A program made the translations under genes and the position numbers. From Acetobacter senegalensis (GTDB lineage Bacteria > Pseudomonadota > Alphaproteobacteria > Acetobacterales > Acetobacteraceae): a DNA stretch of 64,000 nucleotides. The stretch covers positions 1 through 64,000 of the forward strand of contig NZ_LHZU01000138.1 of NCBI RefSeq assembly GCF_001580995.1, written 5' to 3'. Shown here piece after piece: positions 26,546-35,512 of this stretch (positions are counted from its first letter, which is position 1; each line of letters opens with the position of its first letter). Under the pieces are notes generated by a model. It did not search any database. It worked only from the letters and a program-made list of their open reading frames with translations, and was not told where the DNA came from.

Positions 26546-28131
26546 TTTTCGTAAATTCCGGCTGCACCGCTCTCAAATCCAGAAATCGAATCCCGGTATA
26601 CGAGGGGTGTCGAAATATCGACCAGCGGAATACGTGGCAGATCCGTTTGGGCGATTACCTGAAAATCTTCGTAATGGCGTCGTCTATCGGCCAGGTCCGG
26701 GGCTGACTGCGCGGCTTCCAGGGCGGCATCGGCAGCGGGTGAATCATAATGGGCGGTATTGGCAAAAGCGACGCCACGGTGGAAGCTTTTCGACCAATAA
26801 AAGCGTTGCATGCCAATTGCAGGGTCCGGCCCCATCTGTGCTGCGACGAGTGCGGCCTCGAAATCACGGTCAGTATAAAGACGCTTGACGAAAGATGCGA
26901 AATCCTGCTGACGAACGACGACGCGAATGCCGATTTCCGCCAGCGCGCTACGAACGTAATCCGCAATCTGGACACTGTACCCCGCAGTAGGGGTGGGGTC
27001 GAGTGTAAAAGACAGGCGCGTGCCGTCAGCGCCGCGTGTCAGTCCTATTCCGTCGAGCAGGGCATTGGCCTGTGTTGGTGAATAGGTATAGTCCGGTACC
27101 TGCGGCGTATAGAAGGCCGAGAGTGCGGCCGGGATCGGCCCCGTGGCGATGCTTCCTTCGCCATAGAGAATGGTTTTGAGAATGAACTCCCGGTCAATCG
27201 CATGCGCAATGGCGCGGCGGAGCACGACGTTGCGGAATTTGTCGAGATCGAGATTGAAATCCAGCGCCAGTGTCGCGACGGCGAAAGGACGGGGCGTACG
27301 ATCGACGACGATCTGCGGAATACGGGCCAGGCGCTCGACATCGCTAGGTGAAAGCTGTGGGGCAATCTGCACCTCTCCCGCCTCGACGGCCGCTGCCAGG
27401 GAGGCACTGTCGGCGATAATGCGGAAGATCAGCTGGTCTGCCGCCGGCAGGTCCTTGCGCCAGTATTCAGGATTGCGCTCCAGAGTGATGTGGCTGCCGC
27501 GTTTCCATGTCTGGAAACGGTAGGGGCCTGTTCCTACCGGTTGCGTATTGGCGGGATTGGAAAGAACATCCCTGCCTTCATAAAGATGTCGGGGCACCAC
27601 CTGAGATTCGTTGGCGCCGAGCGCATTGAGAATATACGGGCTCGGCTCAGAAAGCTCCAGAATCACCGTCAGGTCGTCGGGCGTGTGTACCGCCGTGACA
27701 TTGGCAAAAGTCGTGCGGCCCCTGCTGTGATATTTCTTCCACAGTTCAGTCAGTGAAAATGCGACATCCCCGGAGGTGAAGGGCTGGTTGTCATGCCAGC
27801 GCACACCTGGGCGGAGCCTGAGTGTCAGTGAACGATTGTCGGGCGCACTTTCCCACGCCACGGCAAGAGCGGCTTGAGGCTGAAGGTCGGCGCCGTAAGT
27901 CAGCAGTCCGTCGAATATCTTACTCGTCACCAGTTGCGCCGGTCCGTCCGAGCTGATGGCGGAGGTCAGGAAAAGCGGATCGATGTTTATCCCGACCACG
28001 ATATTATGCCGCTTGGATCTGTGCTTGCCGCATGCGCTCAGGAGCGGCAGCAAAGATACGCCTGCGGCGCCTGTAAGGAACGTGCGACGTCGGAAAGACG
28101 GCCCTACTGGGGAGAAGGGGGCGTGGCTCAT
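26518..28131 (-). CDS. Peptide-type ABC binding protein, Tat lipoprotein
   Basis: A 537-residue family-5 solute-binding protein (OppA/DppA/GsiB group). The N-terminus has a twin-arginine motif, SFRRRTFLTG, followed by a hydrophobic stretch and a lipobox LLSAC, so it is probably exported folded and lipid-anchored. Family features are ALAVAWESAPDNRSLTLRLR, GVRWHDNQPFTSGDVAFSL and VLRRAIAHAIDREFILKTIL. It is the last gene of a nine-gene minus-strand run that begins with the matching permeases at 36555, so the binding protein is far from its ABC partners, and it starts inside the end of the DszA-like gene (ATGA). Likely ligand: an organosulfur amide, thioether or small peptide. Confidence 0.82.
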   Translation of the reverse strand: MSHAPFSPVGPSFRRRTFLTGAAGVSLLPLLSACGKHRSKRHNIVVGINIDPLFLTSAISSDGPAQLVTSKIFDGLLTYGADLQPQAALAVAWESAPDNRSLTLRLRPGVRWHDNQPFTSGDVAFSLTELWKKYHSRGRTTFANVTAVHTPDDLTVILELSEPSPYILNALGANESQVVPRHLYEGRDVLSNPANTQPVGTGPYRFQTWKRGSHITLERNPEYWRKDLPAADQLIFRIIADSASLAAAVEAGEVQIAPQLSPSDVERLARIPQIVVDRTPRPFAVATLALDFNLDLDKFRNVVLRRAIAHAIDREFILKTILYGEGSIATGPIPAALSAFYTPQVPDYTYSPTQANALLDGIGLTRGADGTRLSFTLDPTPTAGYSVQIADYVRSALAEIGIRVVVRQQDFASFVKRLYTDRDFEAALVAAQMGPDPAIGMQRFYWSKSFHRGVAFANTAHYDSPAADAALEAAQSAPDLADRRRHYEDFQVIAQTDLPRIPLVDISTPLVYRDSISGFESGAAGIYENYALLRLKS

Positions 28132-29462
28132 GCGTATGCTCCGGCGGTATCTGAAGCGGAAGGGTAGGGCAGGCCGTACCGGTCCCGGACCGTACTGTTC
28201 TCATAGCGGCGACGGTAGACGCCTCGATCCTGAAGGATCGGGATAACTTTCTGGATGAATTCCACAATATCGTCAGGCGCGCGCGGCGGCTGCAAGGTGT
28301 AGCCATCCACTGTTCCGTCCTGCCACAGGTCGATTAGCCCGTCGGCCACGTCTTCCGGTGTGCCCAGAAGCAGACGGTGATGCCCGGCGGAACGGCGCAC
28401 GACCTGCCGTGCAGTCAGCTTTTCGTGGGTCAGCAGGTCGTACAGGCCCAGCCCCATGCCGAGGGCTTGAAGCCGGTCGGACGGAGGCAGGAAATGCTTG
28501 GGGTCGAGTATGGCGTCGGCGTTGAATGTATCGGGGGCGAACCCGTGTTCCTTGATGAAGCGGGCAATCAGCCCATCTTCCGATCCTGCACCCGTATAGA
28601 GTTCGTGGCGACGGAAGGCCTCCTGCCGCGTTGCCCCGAGAATGACCACGACACCGGGCACGATGCGGATACCAGCCGGGTCGCGGCCCGCTGCGCGGGC
28701 ACGTTCGGCCACCCGGGCGCGAAAATCGATCCCGGCTTGCCGGCAGAGAATATTGCAGTAAATAATTTCGCCATGCCGTGCCGCCAGCTCGATCCCGCCA
28801 GCGGAAGCGCCGGCCTGTGCGATCACGGGATAGCCCTGCGGCCCGCGTGGCACGTTCAGCGGCCCGCGTACCGAGAAATAGGGGCCGGTATGATCGATGG
28901 TCCGAGCGGCCGATGCATCCCAGAAACGGTTTTCAGGCACGGCCTGTTCGCGGCTCCTGTCCCAGCTTGCCCATAAGGCCTTGGCGACATCCATGAACTC
29001 AAGCGCACGGGCATAGCGTTCGCTGCGCGGCGGCAGGGGCGCGTTGCCGAAATTAGCCGCCACGTCGCGGTTAAAGGAGGTCACGATGTTCACGATCAGC
29101 CGGCCACCGGAGAGAATATCCGCCGATTGCGTGCGTCGGGCCAGATTATATGGCGAGTTGTACGTGCTCGACATGGTCGCCACAAAGCCGATATCAGGCA
29201 CCTGCGCAGCCAGATGCGTGGTCAGCATCAGGGGGTCCAGCGTATGGAAGGGGCGCCCGGTGGCTTCGGTCATCAACGCCGGATGGTCCGAAAGAAAAGC
29301 TGCGTCGAACAGTCCCGTATGTGCCAGCTCGGTCAGGGCGCGGTAATATGCTGGGTCGGTTATGTCGGCGCTGCTACCGGTCCTGTAGCGCCATGCTTCG
29401 GGCAGGTAGCCGGTGGTGTTGATGCCGACATTCAGGTTGAGAAAGCGACCCTTCTGGTTCAC
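28128..29462 (-). CDS. DszA/NtaA/SnaA-family FMN-dependent monooxygenase
   Basis: A 444-residue luciferase-like monooxygenase. Motifs in order: FDAAFLSDHPALM near 60, VATMSSTYNSPYNLARR near 105, LSGGRLIVNIVTSFN near 130, GPLNVPRGPQGYPVIAQAG near 215, and the C-terminal PILQDRGVYRRRYENSTVRD. This end block is shared with DszA, the dibenzothiophene-sulfone monooxygenase, and with nitrilotriacetate monooxygenase. A GTG at 29462 is chosen because AAAGGA lies nine bases upstream and the product then has the family length; an ATG at 29510 overlaps the preceding gene's end and has no ribosome site. Next to a DszB-like gene, a sulfone or sulfonate C-S cleavage role is most likely. Confidence 0.78.
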   Translation of the reverse strand: MNQKGRFLNLNVGINTTGYLPEAWRYRTGSSADITDPAYYRALTELAHTGLFDAAFLSDHPALMTEATGRPFHTLDPLMLTTHLAAQVPDIGFVATMSSTYNSPYNLARRTQSADILSGGRLIVNIVTSFNRDVAANFGNAPLPPRSERYARALEFMDVAKALWASWDRSREQAVPENRFWDASAARTIDHTGPYFSVRGPLNVPRGPQGYPVIAQAGASAGGIELAARHGEIIYCNILCRQAGIDFRARVAERARAAGRDPAGIRIVPGVVVILGATRQEAFRRHELYTGAGSEDGLIARFIKEHGFAPDTFNADAILDPKHFLPPSDRLQALGMGLGLYDLLTHEKLTARQVVRRSAGHHRLLLGTPEDVADGLIDLWQDGTVDGYTLQPPRAPDDIVEFIQKVIPILQDRGVYRRRYENSTVRDRYGLPYPSASDTAGAYA

Positions 29463-29514
29463 TTGGGAAAATCCTTTCGACAGGGGCCAGATATTATGGT
29501 TCCGGACCATTTTT

Positions 29515-30726
29515 TCAGGTTGCCAGCCCAAGGCTGTGCCGCAGCGCATCAAGAGAGGAGCGAACCGCATGCTCACCGTGCGTGCGCATGGCGCCTTCAT
29601 ATTCTCCTACGGCCTGCCGCAGTGGCGTGCCCTCTTTTACGCGGGCGAGTTCTGCGGCCAGCAGGCCGGAATCGTACAGGGCGGAATTACACCCGAGCGC
29701 GCGGAAATAGGTCATCGCATGTGCCGCGTCGCCCAGAAGTGTCACTGGCCCTGCAGACCAGGAAAGGCCAGGTTCGGAACTGAAGACTTTCAGCAGGCCC
29801 ACGGTCGTGGGCTCGGTCGCGCGGATCAGCTCAAGCAACCGCTGGTCCCATGTTGCAATCCGGCTGAGCAGGAGGCACAGCAACTGTTGCCCGTCCAGCG
29901 TTTCCAGTCTGCTGTCGGGGGCAAGGCTGTCGCGCGTATAGGCTGTGTTCCACCAGATATAACTGGTTGTGTCGTCGAGATGCAGGCCACTCTCCGCCGC
30001 TGGCGGATCGGTCAGCCCATGCCGCCGGCGCGATGCCGTATCAACGACGTGGCTGGTTATCATCATCGATGCGCCGTCATGCGGGCGAATGTTGACGTTC
30101 TTTTCCCAAAAAAGAGGAAGCAGCCCCAGATGTTGCGCCCGATGCAGCGGAATTTTCCCGGCAAGACGTCTTGCCCCGGTGTCGATGCTTTTTGCATCGG
30201 GAACGAGTTGCTGGCGCACGCGTGAGCGGGCTCCGTCCGCACCCACAAGCAGGTGGGTGCGTATGGCGGAACCGTCTGCAAAATGTGCGAGAACATGGCC
30301 GTTCTCGCCGGTTTCGTAATGGGTGAAGGCAATGCCTGATTGCAGAATGTCTTCCAGCCCGGAGCGCAGTATACGGGTAAGCGTGATCCGGCTTACCGAA
30401 CGGTCGATATGCGCATCTTCCTTCTCCCCGTAGTCACGTGTGCTACTGGGAACGGGGCGCAGGTGTTCGTCCAGGGCAATGCTATCAGCCGGGGCGCGAC
30501 CGGCTGTTTCCTCAAGCGCGGTAAAAAGGGCGGATGGAAGATTGGAGCGCAACGCCTGTATACCGCGCTCGCGTACGCGCAGGCGGAACCCCTGAACATA
30601 GTCCCGACGTTCCAGATCGCGTTCCACCACGCGAACGCCGATCCTCCTTTTTTTGAGCCCCTGCGCAAGGGAAAGGCCACCCGGCCCACCACCGATAATG
30701 AGAACGTCGACGAAAGGAATGGTCAT
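29515..30726 (-). CDS. FAD-dependent aromatic-type hydroxylase (PHBH fold)
   Basis: A 403-residue group-A flavoprotein monooxygenase. The N-terminal dinucleotide fold is VDVLIIGGGPGGLSLAQGLK, the DG motif is LVGADGARSRVRQQL near 165, and the FAD-ribityl GD motif is VTLLGDAAHAMTYFRALG near 320. ATG at 30726 is the natural start; the frame continues further upstream without homology. These enzymes use NAD(P)H directly, so unlike its neighbours it needs no separate flavin reductase. It lies between a DszB-like and a DszA-like gene and may hydroxylate an aromatic product of desulfurisation. Confidence 0.78.
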   Translation of the reverse strand: MTIPFVDVLIIGGGPGGLSLAQGLKKRRIGVRVVERDLERRDYVQGFRLRVRERGIQALRSNLPSALFTALEETAGRAPADSIALDEHLRPVPSSTRDYGEKEDAHIDRSVSRITLTRILRSGLEDILQSGIAFTHYETGENGHVLAHFADGSAIRTHLLVGADGARSRVRQQLVPDAKSIDTGARRLAGKIPLHRAQHLGLLPLFWEKNVNIRPHDGASMMITSHVVDTASRRRHGLTDPPAAESGLHLDDTTSYIWWNTAYTRDSLAPDSRLETLDGQQLLCLLLSRIATWDQRLLELIRATEPTTVGLLKVFSSEPGLSWSAGPVTLLGDAAHAMTYFRALGCNSALYDSGLLAAELARVKEGTPLRQAVGEYEGAMRTHGEHAVRSSLDALRHSLGLAT

Positions 30727-30739
30727 GGTCTCGGGGCTC

Positions 30740-31801
30740 CTATGCCGCGAGACCGGCAGCCAGACCGGAAGGGGCTGGGTCGGGAATGCCTTTCCACGGC
30801 CTGTGATCCGCCCAGTCCTCGATCTGGAAATCACCTGCAAGAAAACCATGCCGCAGCAGAAAATCCTTGTAGGACGACACAGCGGCAAGAAGCTCCGGCG
30901 CGAGGCTGAGGCCCAGATGGCGGTGCACCTCTGTTCCATTCGCGGCGAGCACCTGCTCTTCGGATGCGCGGGATTCCCGGGCGACGAAACGCACAGTCTC
31001 GTCAGGGTGTCCTTCGGCCCAGAGCGATGCCTCTCTCAGCGTCTCGATCAGCAGTCGTACCAGATCTGGTCGTTCATCGGCCAGCAGCGCGTCGACCGTC
31101 AGCAGCCGGGGCGAGCCGGAATTGATACGGATGGCAGGGTCCGGGTGGAATCCGAAAGACTCCAGGGCGACGGCGCCGATCAGATTGGCGACGGCTGTGC
31201 CTGGCGTGCCCTTGACAAAAAACGCGTCAATTTCGCCACGAATGAGCGCCGCCGCTTCCGGGCCATAGGGTATGCGGTGGTTTAACTCGAAGAGCGAGGG
31301 TGCAAGACGGTCTTCCAGCACGGAGGTTTCGAGTGTGATGTCGACGAGTTCGACCTCGTCAAGGCTCAGCCCAGCGAGGGAAAGACCTGATTCAAGCCCC
31401 TTGAGTGCTGTCGCTGCCATAAAATCCACAATACCGGCCGGACGACGGGCGATACCAACCCGCCGTCCTTTCAGCTCGGAGGTTGTCCCAATCTTGCGTG
31501 AGGGAAGGGTGATGATCGCCTGGAACTCGTCTGTCCAGGTAATGCCTGCAAGGCGTGTCGAGCGCCCTTCCGAACGTGCGCGGATCGGGGGAACGTTGCC
31601 ACCATGGCGGAAAGACCATGGCAGGGTGTGATCGAAATGGCTGCGCCGGATTTCGGGGTCGCGTGAATCGATGATGGATTCAAGCACGATCCCGGCCTTT
31701 CCGAAAGCGTTCTCCAGAAGGCCGAGTTGCGCGGCGAGGCCAAGTGGCGTCGGCACTGGGCAGCGTGTGTACCAGATTGTCGCGGGAGTTTGTCGGCTCA
31801 T
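30740..31801 (-). CDS. DszB-like sulfinate desulfinase
   Basis: A 353-residue protein with the SsuA/NMT1 binding-protein fold but no signal peptide, as in cytosolic DszB. Rhodococcus DszB uses Cys27, His60, Arg70 and Gly73. Here the N-terminus reads IWYTRCPVPTPLG (Cys14), then RRSHFDH (His55) and SFRHGGNVPPI (Arg65, Gly68): the same residues, with identical His-Arg (10) and Arg-Gly (3) spacing. DszB hydrolyses an aryl sulfinate to the hydroxylated aromatic and sulfite. ATG at 31801 is chosen; the longer frame reaches back into the reductase gene. With DszA- and DszC-like neighbours it forms a plausible desulfurisation set. A transporter-protein annotation would be the usual automatic, and probably wrong, label. 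Confidence 0.75.
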   Translation of the reverse strand: MSRQTPATIWYTRCPVPTPLGLAAQLGLLENAFGKAGIVLESIIDSRDPEIRRSHFDHTLPWSFRHGGNVPPIRARSEGRSTRLAGITWTDEFQAIITLPSRKIGTTSELKGRRVGIARRPAGIVDFMAATALKGLESGLSLAGLSLDEVELVDITLETSVLEDRLAPSLFELNHRIPYGPEAAALIRGEIDAFFVKGTPGTAVANLIGAVALESFGFHPDPAIRINSGSPRLLTVDALLADERPDLVRLLIETLREASLWAEGHPDETVRFVARESRASEEQVLAANGTEVHRHLGLSLAPELLAAVSSYKDFLLRHGFLAGDFQIEDWADHRPWKGIPDPAPSGLAAGLAA

Positions 31802-31832
31802 GGAGAACGTTCCTTTCGGGAGGGGAGAGGCG

Positions 31833-32840
31833 TCAGGCTGTGACGCGGCCTTCAACGGGATGGCTGGGGTCGTTGAAGCCGGGGGTCGAGGCGTGTCCGG
31901 GCGTGACGAGCGAGTCGACAAAAACTTCGTCCTCTGCCGTCAGTTTTGTTTCGAGCGCGCGGATATACCCGTCCCAGTGTTCTTCTGTGCGTGGGCCGGT
32001 AATGCTTGAACTGACAAGACTGTTACGAAGCACCCAGGCAATAGCGAAATCTGCCGGTGTGAAGCCACGCGAGCGGGCATAGGCATTGATTTTCTCTGCA
32101 ATTTCGAGGGATTCTGGACGCCATTCGGTTTCCAGAATGCGCTTGTCCCCCCGGCCCGCACGGGTATCGGGCTCGGGCGCCTGGCCGGGCTGGTATTTGC
32201 CTGTCAGCACACCTCGTGCAAGCGGAGAATAGGAGATTACGCCAACGCCGTAATGCGCGGCGGCGGGCAACTGTTCCGCTTCAGCCTGACGGGTGACGAT
32301 ATTGTAAAGTGGCTGACTGGCGATGGGCCGGTCGATACCCAGTGAGTCTGCGATACGCGCTGCTTCGGCGATCCGCCAGCCGCGGAAATTGGAAACGCCG
32401 AAATAGCGCAGCTTGCCCTGTCGCACGAGGTCCCCGAGCGCGCGGATCGCTTCTTCCAGCGGGGCGTTGAAATCTGCGCGATGGAAGTAAAGGATATCGA
32501 TGTAATCCGTTCCAAGGCGTTTCAGGCTGGCTTCGGTGTTTTCGATGATCCATTTGCGCGACTGTCCGCGGGTATTGGGCGCGGTGTCCCGACCGTTGCC
32601 GAATTTCGTCGCCAAAATCCAGCGGTCACGATGCGCCTTGATCCCGCGCCCGACAACAACTTCCGACTGCCCATTATTATAGACATCCGCAGTGTCGATC
32701 GAGTTGATGCCCTGGTCGCGGGCTTTGTCGATGATACGATGAGCGGTTGCTTCGTCCGTCGCGCCGCCGAACATCATCGTACCGAGCGTCAATGGGGAAA
32801 TCTGAAGGGCGGATTTACCAAGATAGCGATAGTCGACCAT
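31833..32840 (-). CDS. Aldo/keto reductase
   Basis: A 335-residue NADPH-dependent reductase. Catalytic residues can be followed along the barrel: Asp and Tyr in SIDTADVYNNGQSE near 49-56, Lys in WILATKFGNG near 80, and His in DILYFHRADFN near 122. NADPH-binding appears as RSRGFTPADFAIAW and SSITGPRTEEHW near the C-terminus. Subfamily resembles YajO/YghZ-type members. It sits between the ABC ATPases and the DszB-like gene with short spacers. Its substrate is unknown; an aldehyde released on C-S cleavage would fit. Confidence 0.85.
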   Translation of the reverse strand: MVDYRYLGKSALQISPLTLGTMMFGGATDEATAHRIIDKARDQGINSIDTADVYNNGQSEVVVGRGIKAHRDRWILATKFGNGRDTAPNTRGQSRKWIIENTEASLKRLGTDYIDILYFHRADFNAPLEEAIRALGDLVRQGKLRYFGVSNFRGWRIAEAARIADSLGIDRPIASQPLYNIVTRQAEAEQLPAAAHYGVGVISYSPLARGVLTGKYQPGQAPEPDTRAGRGDKRILETEWRPESLEIAEKINAYARSRGFTPADFAIAWVLRNSLVSSSITGPRTEEHWDGYIRALETKLTAEDEVFVDSLVTPGHASTPGFNDPSHPVEGRVTA

Positions 32841-32857
32841 AGTTCAGTATCTGTCCT

Positions 32858-33670
32858 TTAATTGGAGAAAACCGTTGTTTCAGCTTCCTTGGGAACGTTG
32901 CGCGTTTTGCGCCGTCCTGGGTGAGGTGCGGCGTCAAGCAGAGCGCGGGTATATGGATGGCGCGCATCGGCTTCCATTGTTGCGGCCGCGACCGTCTCGA
33001 CGATCCTGCCGTGGTGCATGACCATGACGCGGTCGCAAAAATACCGGACCACGGAAAGATCGTGCGAAATGAAAACATAAGAAAGATTCTGACTCTGCTT
33101 GAGTGCAACCAGCAGGTTGAGAATCTGTGCCTGGGTGGAAAGATCCAGTGCTGAGACGGGCTCGTCGCAGATCATCACGGACGGACCCAAAATTAGCGCA
33201 CGGGCTATTCCGATACGCTGCCGCTGTCCGCCCGAGAATTCATGGGGAAAACGCTCCAGTGCATCGTCAGGCAGATTGGTCTCGCGCAGAACCTGTCTTG
33301 CCCGCGCCTCGCGCTCGGCCGGATCACGCATGCCATGCACAGCAAGTGGTGTTGTAAGGGCCTTGCGGATTTTCTGGCGAGGATTGAGCGAGGCGAACGG
33401 GTCCTGAAACACCATCTGCACTTCACGCCTGAAACGGCTGAGCGCAGCCGGACGGGCATGGGTTATATCCTCGTTCTCGAAACGGATGGAACCGCTTTCG
33501 GGAGAAAGAAGACGGATGAGTGCGCGCGCCAGCGTTGTCTTTCCCGAGCCGGACTCTCCGACGATCCCGAGTGTTTCGCCGCGTATCAGCGTGAACGACA
33601 CAGCGTTCACGGTGGGGACGGGCGCGCCCGGGTGGCGTACAATCAGGTCAGAAACGCTAAAAGGCACCAT
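32858..33670 (-). CDS. Peptide-type ABC importer ATPase, OppF-like
   Basis: A 270-residue ATPase. Walker A is GESGSGKTT, Q-loop QMVFQDPFASLNPRQ, signature FSGGQRQRIGIARALI, Walker B VMICDEPVSALD and H-loop VFISHDLSVVRYF. The C-terminal extension with HPYTRALLDAAP is characteristic of the Opp/Dpp family. It starts two bases after the OppD-like stop. Together the two form the heterodimeric motor of the importer. Confidence 0.87.
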   Translation of the reverse strand: MVPFSVSDLIVRHPGAPVPTVNAVSFTLIRGETLGIVGESGSGKTTLARALIRLLSPESGSIRFENEDITHARPAALSRFRREVQMVFQDPFASLNPRQKIRKALTTPLAVHGMRDPAEREARARQVLRETNLPDDALERFPHEFSGGQRQRIGIARALILGPSVMICDEPVSALDLSTQAQILNLLVALKQSQNLSYVFISHDLSVVRYFCDRVMVMHHGRIVETVAAATMEADARHPYTRALLDAAPHPGRRKTRNVPKEAETTVFSN

Positions 33671-33671
33671 G

Positions 33672-34547
33672 TTACGCCTCCCCCATAATGGCAGGAAGTT
33701 CGGTGAGGGGCCCGTCCGTGTAATGTCTTACCTTGCCCTGACGGGGCGAGGCGGCGAGCAGCGCACGCGTGTATGGAGCTTGTGCGTGAGTAAAGAGCCG
33801 GGATGCATCTAACGCCTCCACAACCTGTCCGGCTCTGGCGATCACCGCCCTGTCCGCCCATTGCGCCACGATGTCGAGATCGTGTGTGATAAGGAGGACC
33901 GCCATCGAAAGTTCGGCGCGCAGGGAGTCTATGAGTTCGAGGACCTGCGCCTGGATAGTGACATCCAGCGCGGTGGTAGGTTCGTCCGCGATCAGCAGGC
34001 GCGGGTGGCAGGCGATCGCCATTGCGATCATGACGCGCTGGCGCATCCCGCCGGAGAGCGCATGCGGGTAAGCGGCCGCGATCCGCCGTGGATCGTTGAT
34101 GCGTACAGCGTCCAACAATTCAACCGTCCGGCTTTGCGCGGCGCGACGTGTCAGGCCCAGATGCAGGTAAAGGACTTCGGCGATCTGACTTCCGACGGTC
34201 AGAACTGGATTGAGCGAGGTCATCGGTTCCTGAAAAATCATGCCGATGCGGCTGCCGCGTAAAGCACGGAGTGGGGCGGTCCCTAGACGGAAGATATCCT
34301 CGTTTTCAAATATCGCCGTGCCGCTCAGGCGACGTGCGCCACGCGGCAGCAGGCCGAGAAGGGAGAGCGCTGTCAGTGACTTGCCCGAACCGGACTCGCC
34401 TACCAGCGCGACGAACCCGCCTTCGGGAATATCAAAGCCTATGGACGTTACCGCGGGCCGCACTCCTTGGGTACCGGGCCCCCTGACCGGGAAATCTATT
34501 GCGAGGTCGCGCAGGGAAAGCAGAGGGGGCATGCTCTGTATGCTCAT
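33672..34547 (-). CDS. Peptide-type ABC importer ATPase, OppD-like
   Basis: A 291-residue ATPase. Walker A is GESGSGKSL, with Leu after Ser instead of the more common Thr/Ser. The Q-loop is [14 protein letters not shown], the signature [16 protein letters not shown], Walker [14 protein letters not shown] and the H-loop [13 protein letters not shown], with [13 protein letters not shown] at the C-terminal end. The start at 34547 overlaps the OppC-like stop (ATGA); an upstream extension of 42 codons lies inside oppC and is ignored. Confidence 0.87.
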   Translation of the reverse strand: MSIQSMPPLLSLRDLAIDFPVRGPGTQGVRPAVTSIGFDIPEGGFVALVGESGSGKSLTALSLLGLLPRGARRLSGTAIFENEDIFRLGTAPLRALRGSRIGMIFQEPMTSLNPVLTVGSQIAEVLYLHLGLTRRAAQSRTVELLDAVRINDPRRIAAAYPHALSGGMRQRVMIAMAIACHPRLLIADEPTTALDVTIQAQVLELIDSLRAELSMAVLLITHDLDIVAQWADRAVIARAGQVVEALDASRLFTHAQAPYTRALLAASPRQGKVRHYTDGPLTELPAIMGEA

Positions 34548-35512
34548 GGGGTGCGTGCGCTGGCCCGGTCTGCCCTGTGCGGGTTGAGATACCGGGCCAG
34601 CCCGTCTGCGAGCAGGTTGAAGCCGAGTACTGTGGCCATGATCGCCCCGCCGGGAATGGCGGACAGATACCATGCGGTGCGCAGGAACTCGCGGCCGTTG
34701 CCGATCATCAGACCCCAGCTTACGGTATTCGGGTCTCCGAGACCCATGAAGGCAAGAGCCGCCTCCATCAGGATCGCGGAAGCGACGGATACCGACGCGA
34801 TGGCAATAATGGGTGGCAGCGCGTTTGGCAGGATTTCCATGACGATAATACGCGCTGGACCATAACCTAGTGTGCGTGCGGCAAGCACGAACTCGCGTGA
34901 ACGCAGGGCCATGAACTCAGTACGGGCAACGCGTGCCATCATCGGCCAACTGACGAATGCGATCGTGCCAGTAATGGAAAAGAGCGATGGCGGGACAATC
35001 TCCATCAATACCATAAGGAGAAGGAAGCCGGGTATCGTTTGGAAAATTTCTGTCACCCGTACAAAACTACGGTCCGCCCAGCCACCGAAAAATCCCGCCA
35101 CTGCACCGGCGGCAACACCTGCCAGTGTTGAAAGAAATGCAGCACCCATGCCGACAAAGAGGGAGAAACGTGCGCCATGAGCAATACCGGCTGCGACGTC
35201 CCGGCCGAGTGCATCCGTGCCCAGACTATGACCGGCGGCCTCGCCCGGCCATAAGAAAGAGGGGCCGGTAATGGCCAGAGGATCACCCGGGAAAGCGTAC
35301 GGCGCCACCAGTGCTAGCGTGAAGATCACGCTCAGAAGAGCTGCGCCAGCAATAAGCGTGCCTTCCCGTCGGGCGGCAAACAGCACGGATGCCAAGCGCC
35401 CCGTGTGTCTGGCCGAACTTGCGCGATGCAGGCTTGCTGGCTGCTTCGCATCGAAGGTGACCTTGAATGTGGCCGCTGACGCGTCCTCCATTCTCTGCCC
35501 TGCCGCGCTCAT
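34544..35512 (-). CDS. Peptide-type ABC importer permease, OppC-like
   Basis: A 322-residue permease with an N-terminal OppC_N-type helix (about 50-72, LIAGAALLSVIFTLALVAPY), then LGTDALGRDVAAGIAHGARF, the hallmark of DppC/OppC, and the ATPase-coupling loop FVLAARTLGYGPARIIVMEI near 215. Start and stop codons overlap both neighbours by the ATGA pattern, so the four transporter genes are translated as a unit. Confidence 0.87.
   Translation of the reverse strand: MSAAGQRMEDASAATFKVTFDAKQPASLHRASSARHTGRLASVLFAARREGTLIAGAALLSVIFTLALVAPYAFPGDPLAITGPSFLWPGEAAGHSLGTDALGRDVAAGIAHGARFSLFVGMGAAFLSTLAGVAAGAVAGFFGGWADRSFVRVTEIFQTIPGFLLLMVLMEIVPPSLFSITGTIAFVSWPMMARVARTEFMALRSREFVLAARTLGYGPARIIVMEILPNALPPIIAIASVSVASAILMEAALAFMGLGDPNTVSWGLMIGNGREFLRTAWYLSAIPGGAIMATVLGFNLLADGLARYLNPHRADRASARTP

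Noticed and set aside
30740-31285. Plus-strand frame over the DszB-like gene
   Set aside because: Shadow frame typical of GC-rich DNA; the minus strand carries the conserved active-site motifs.
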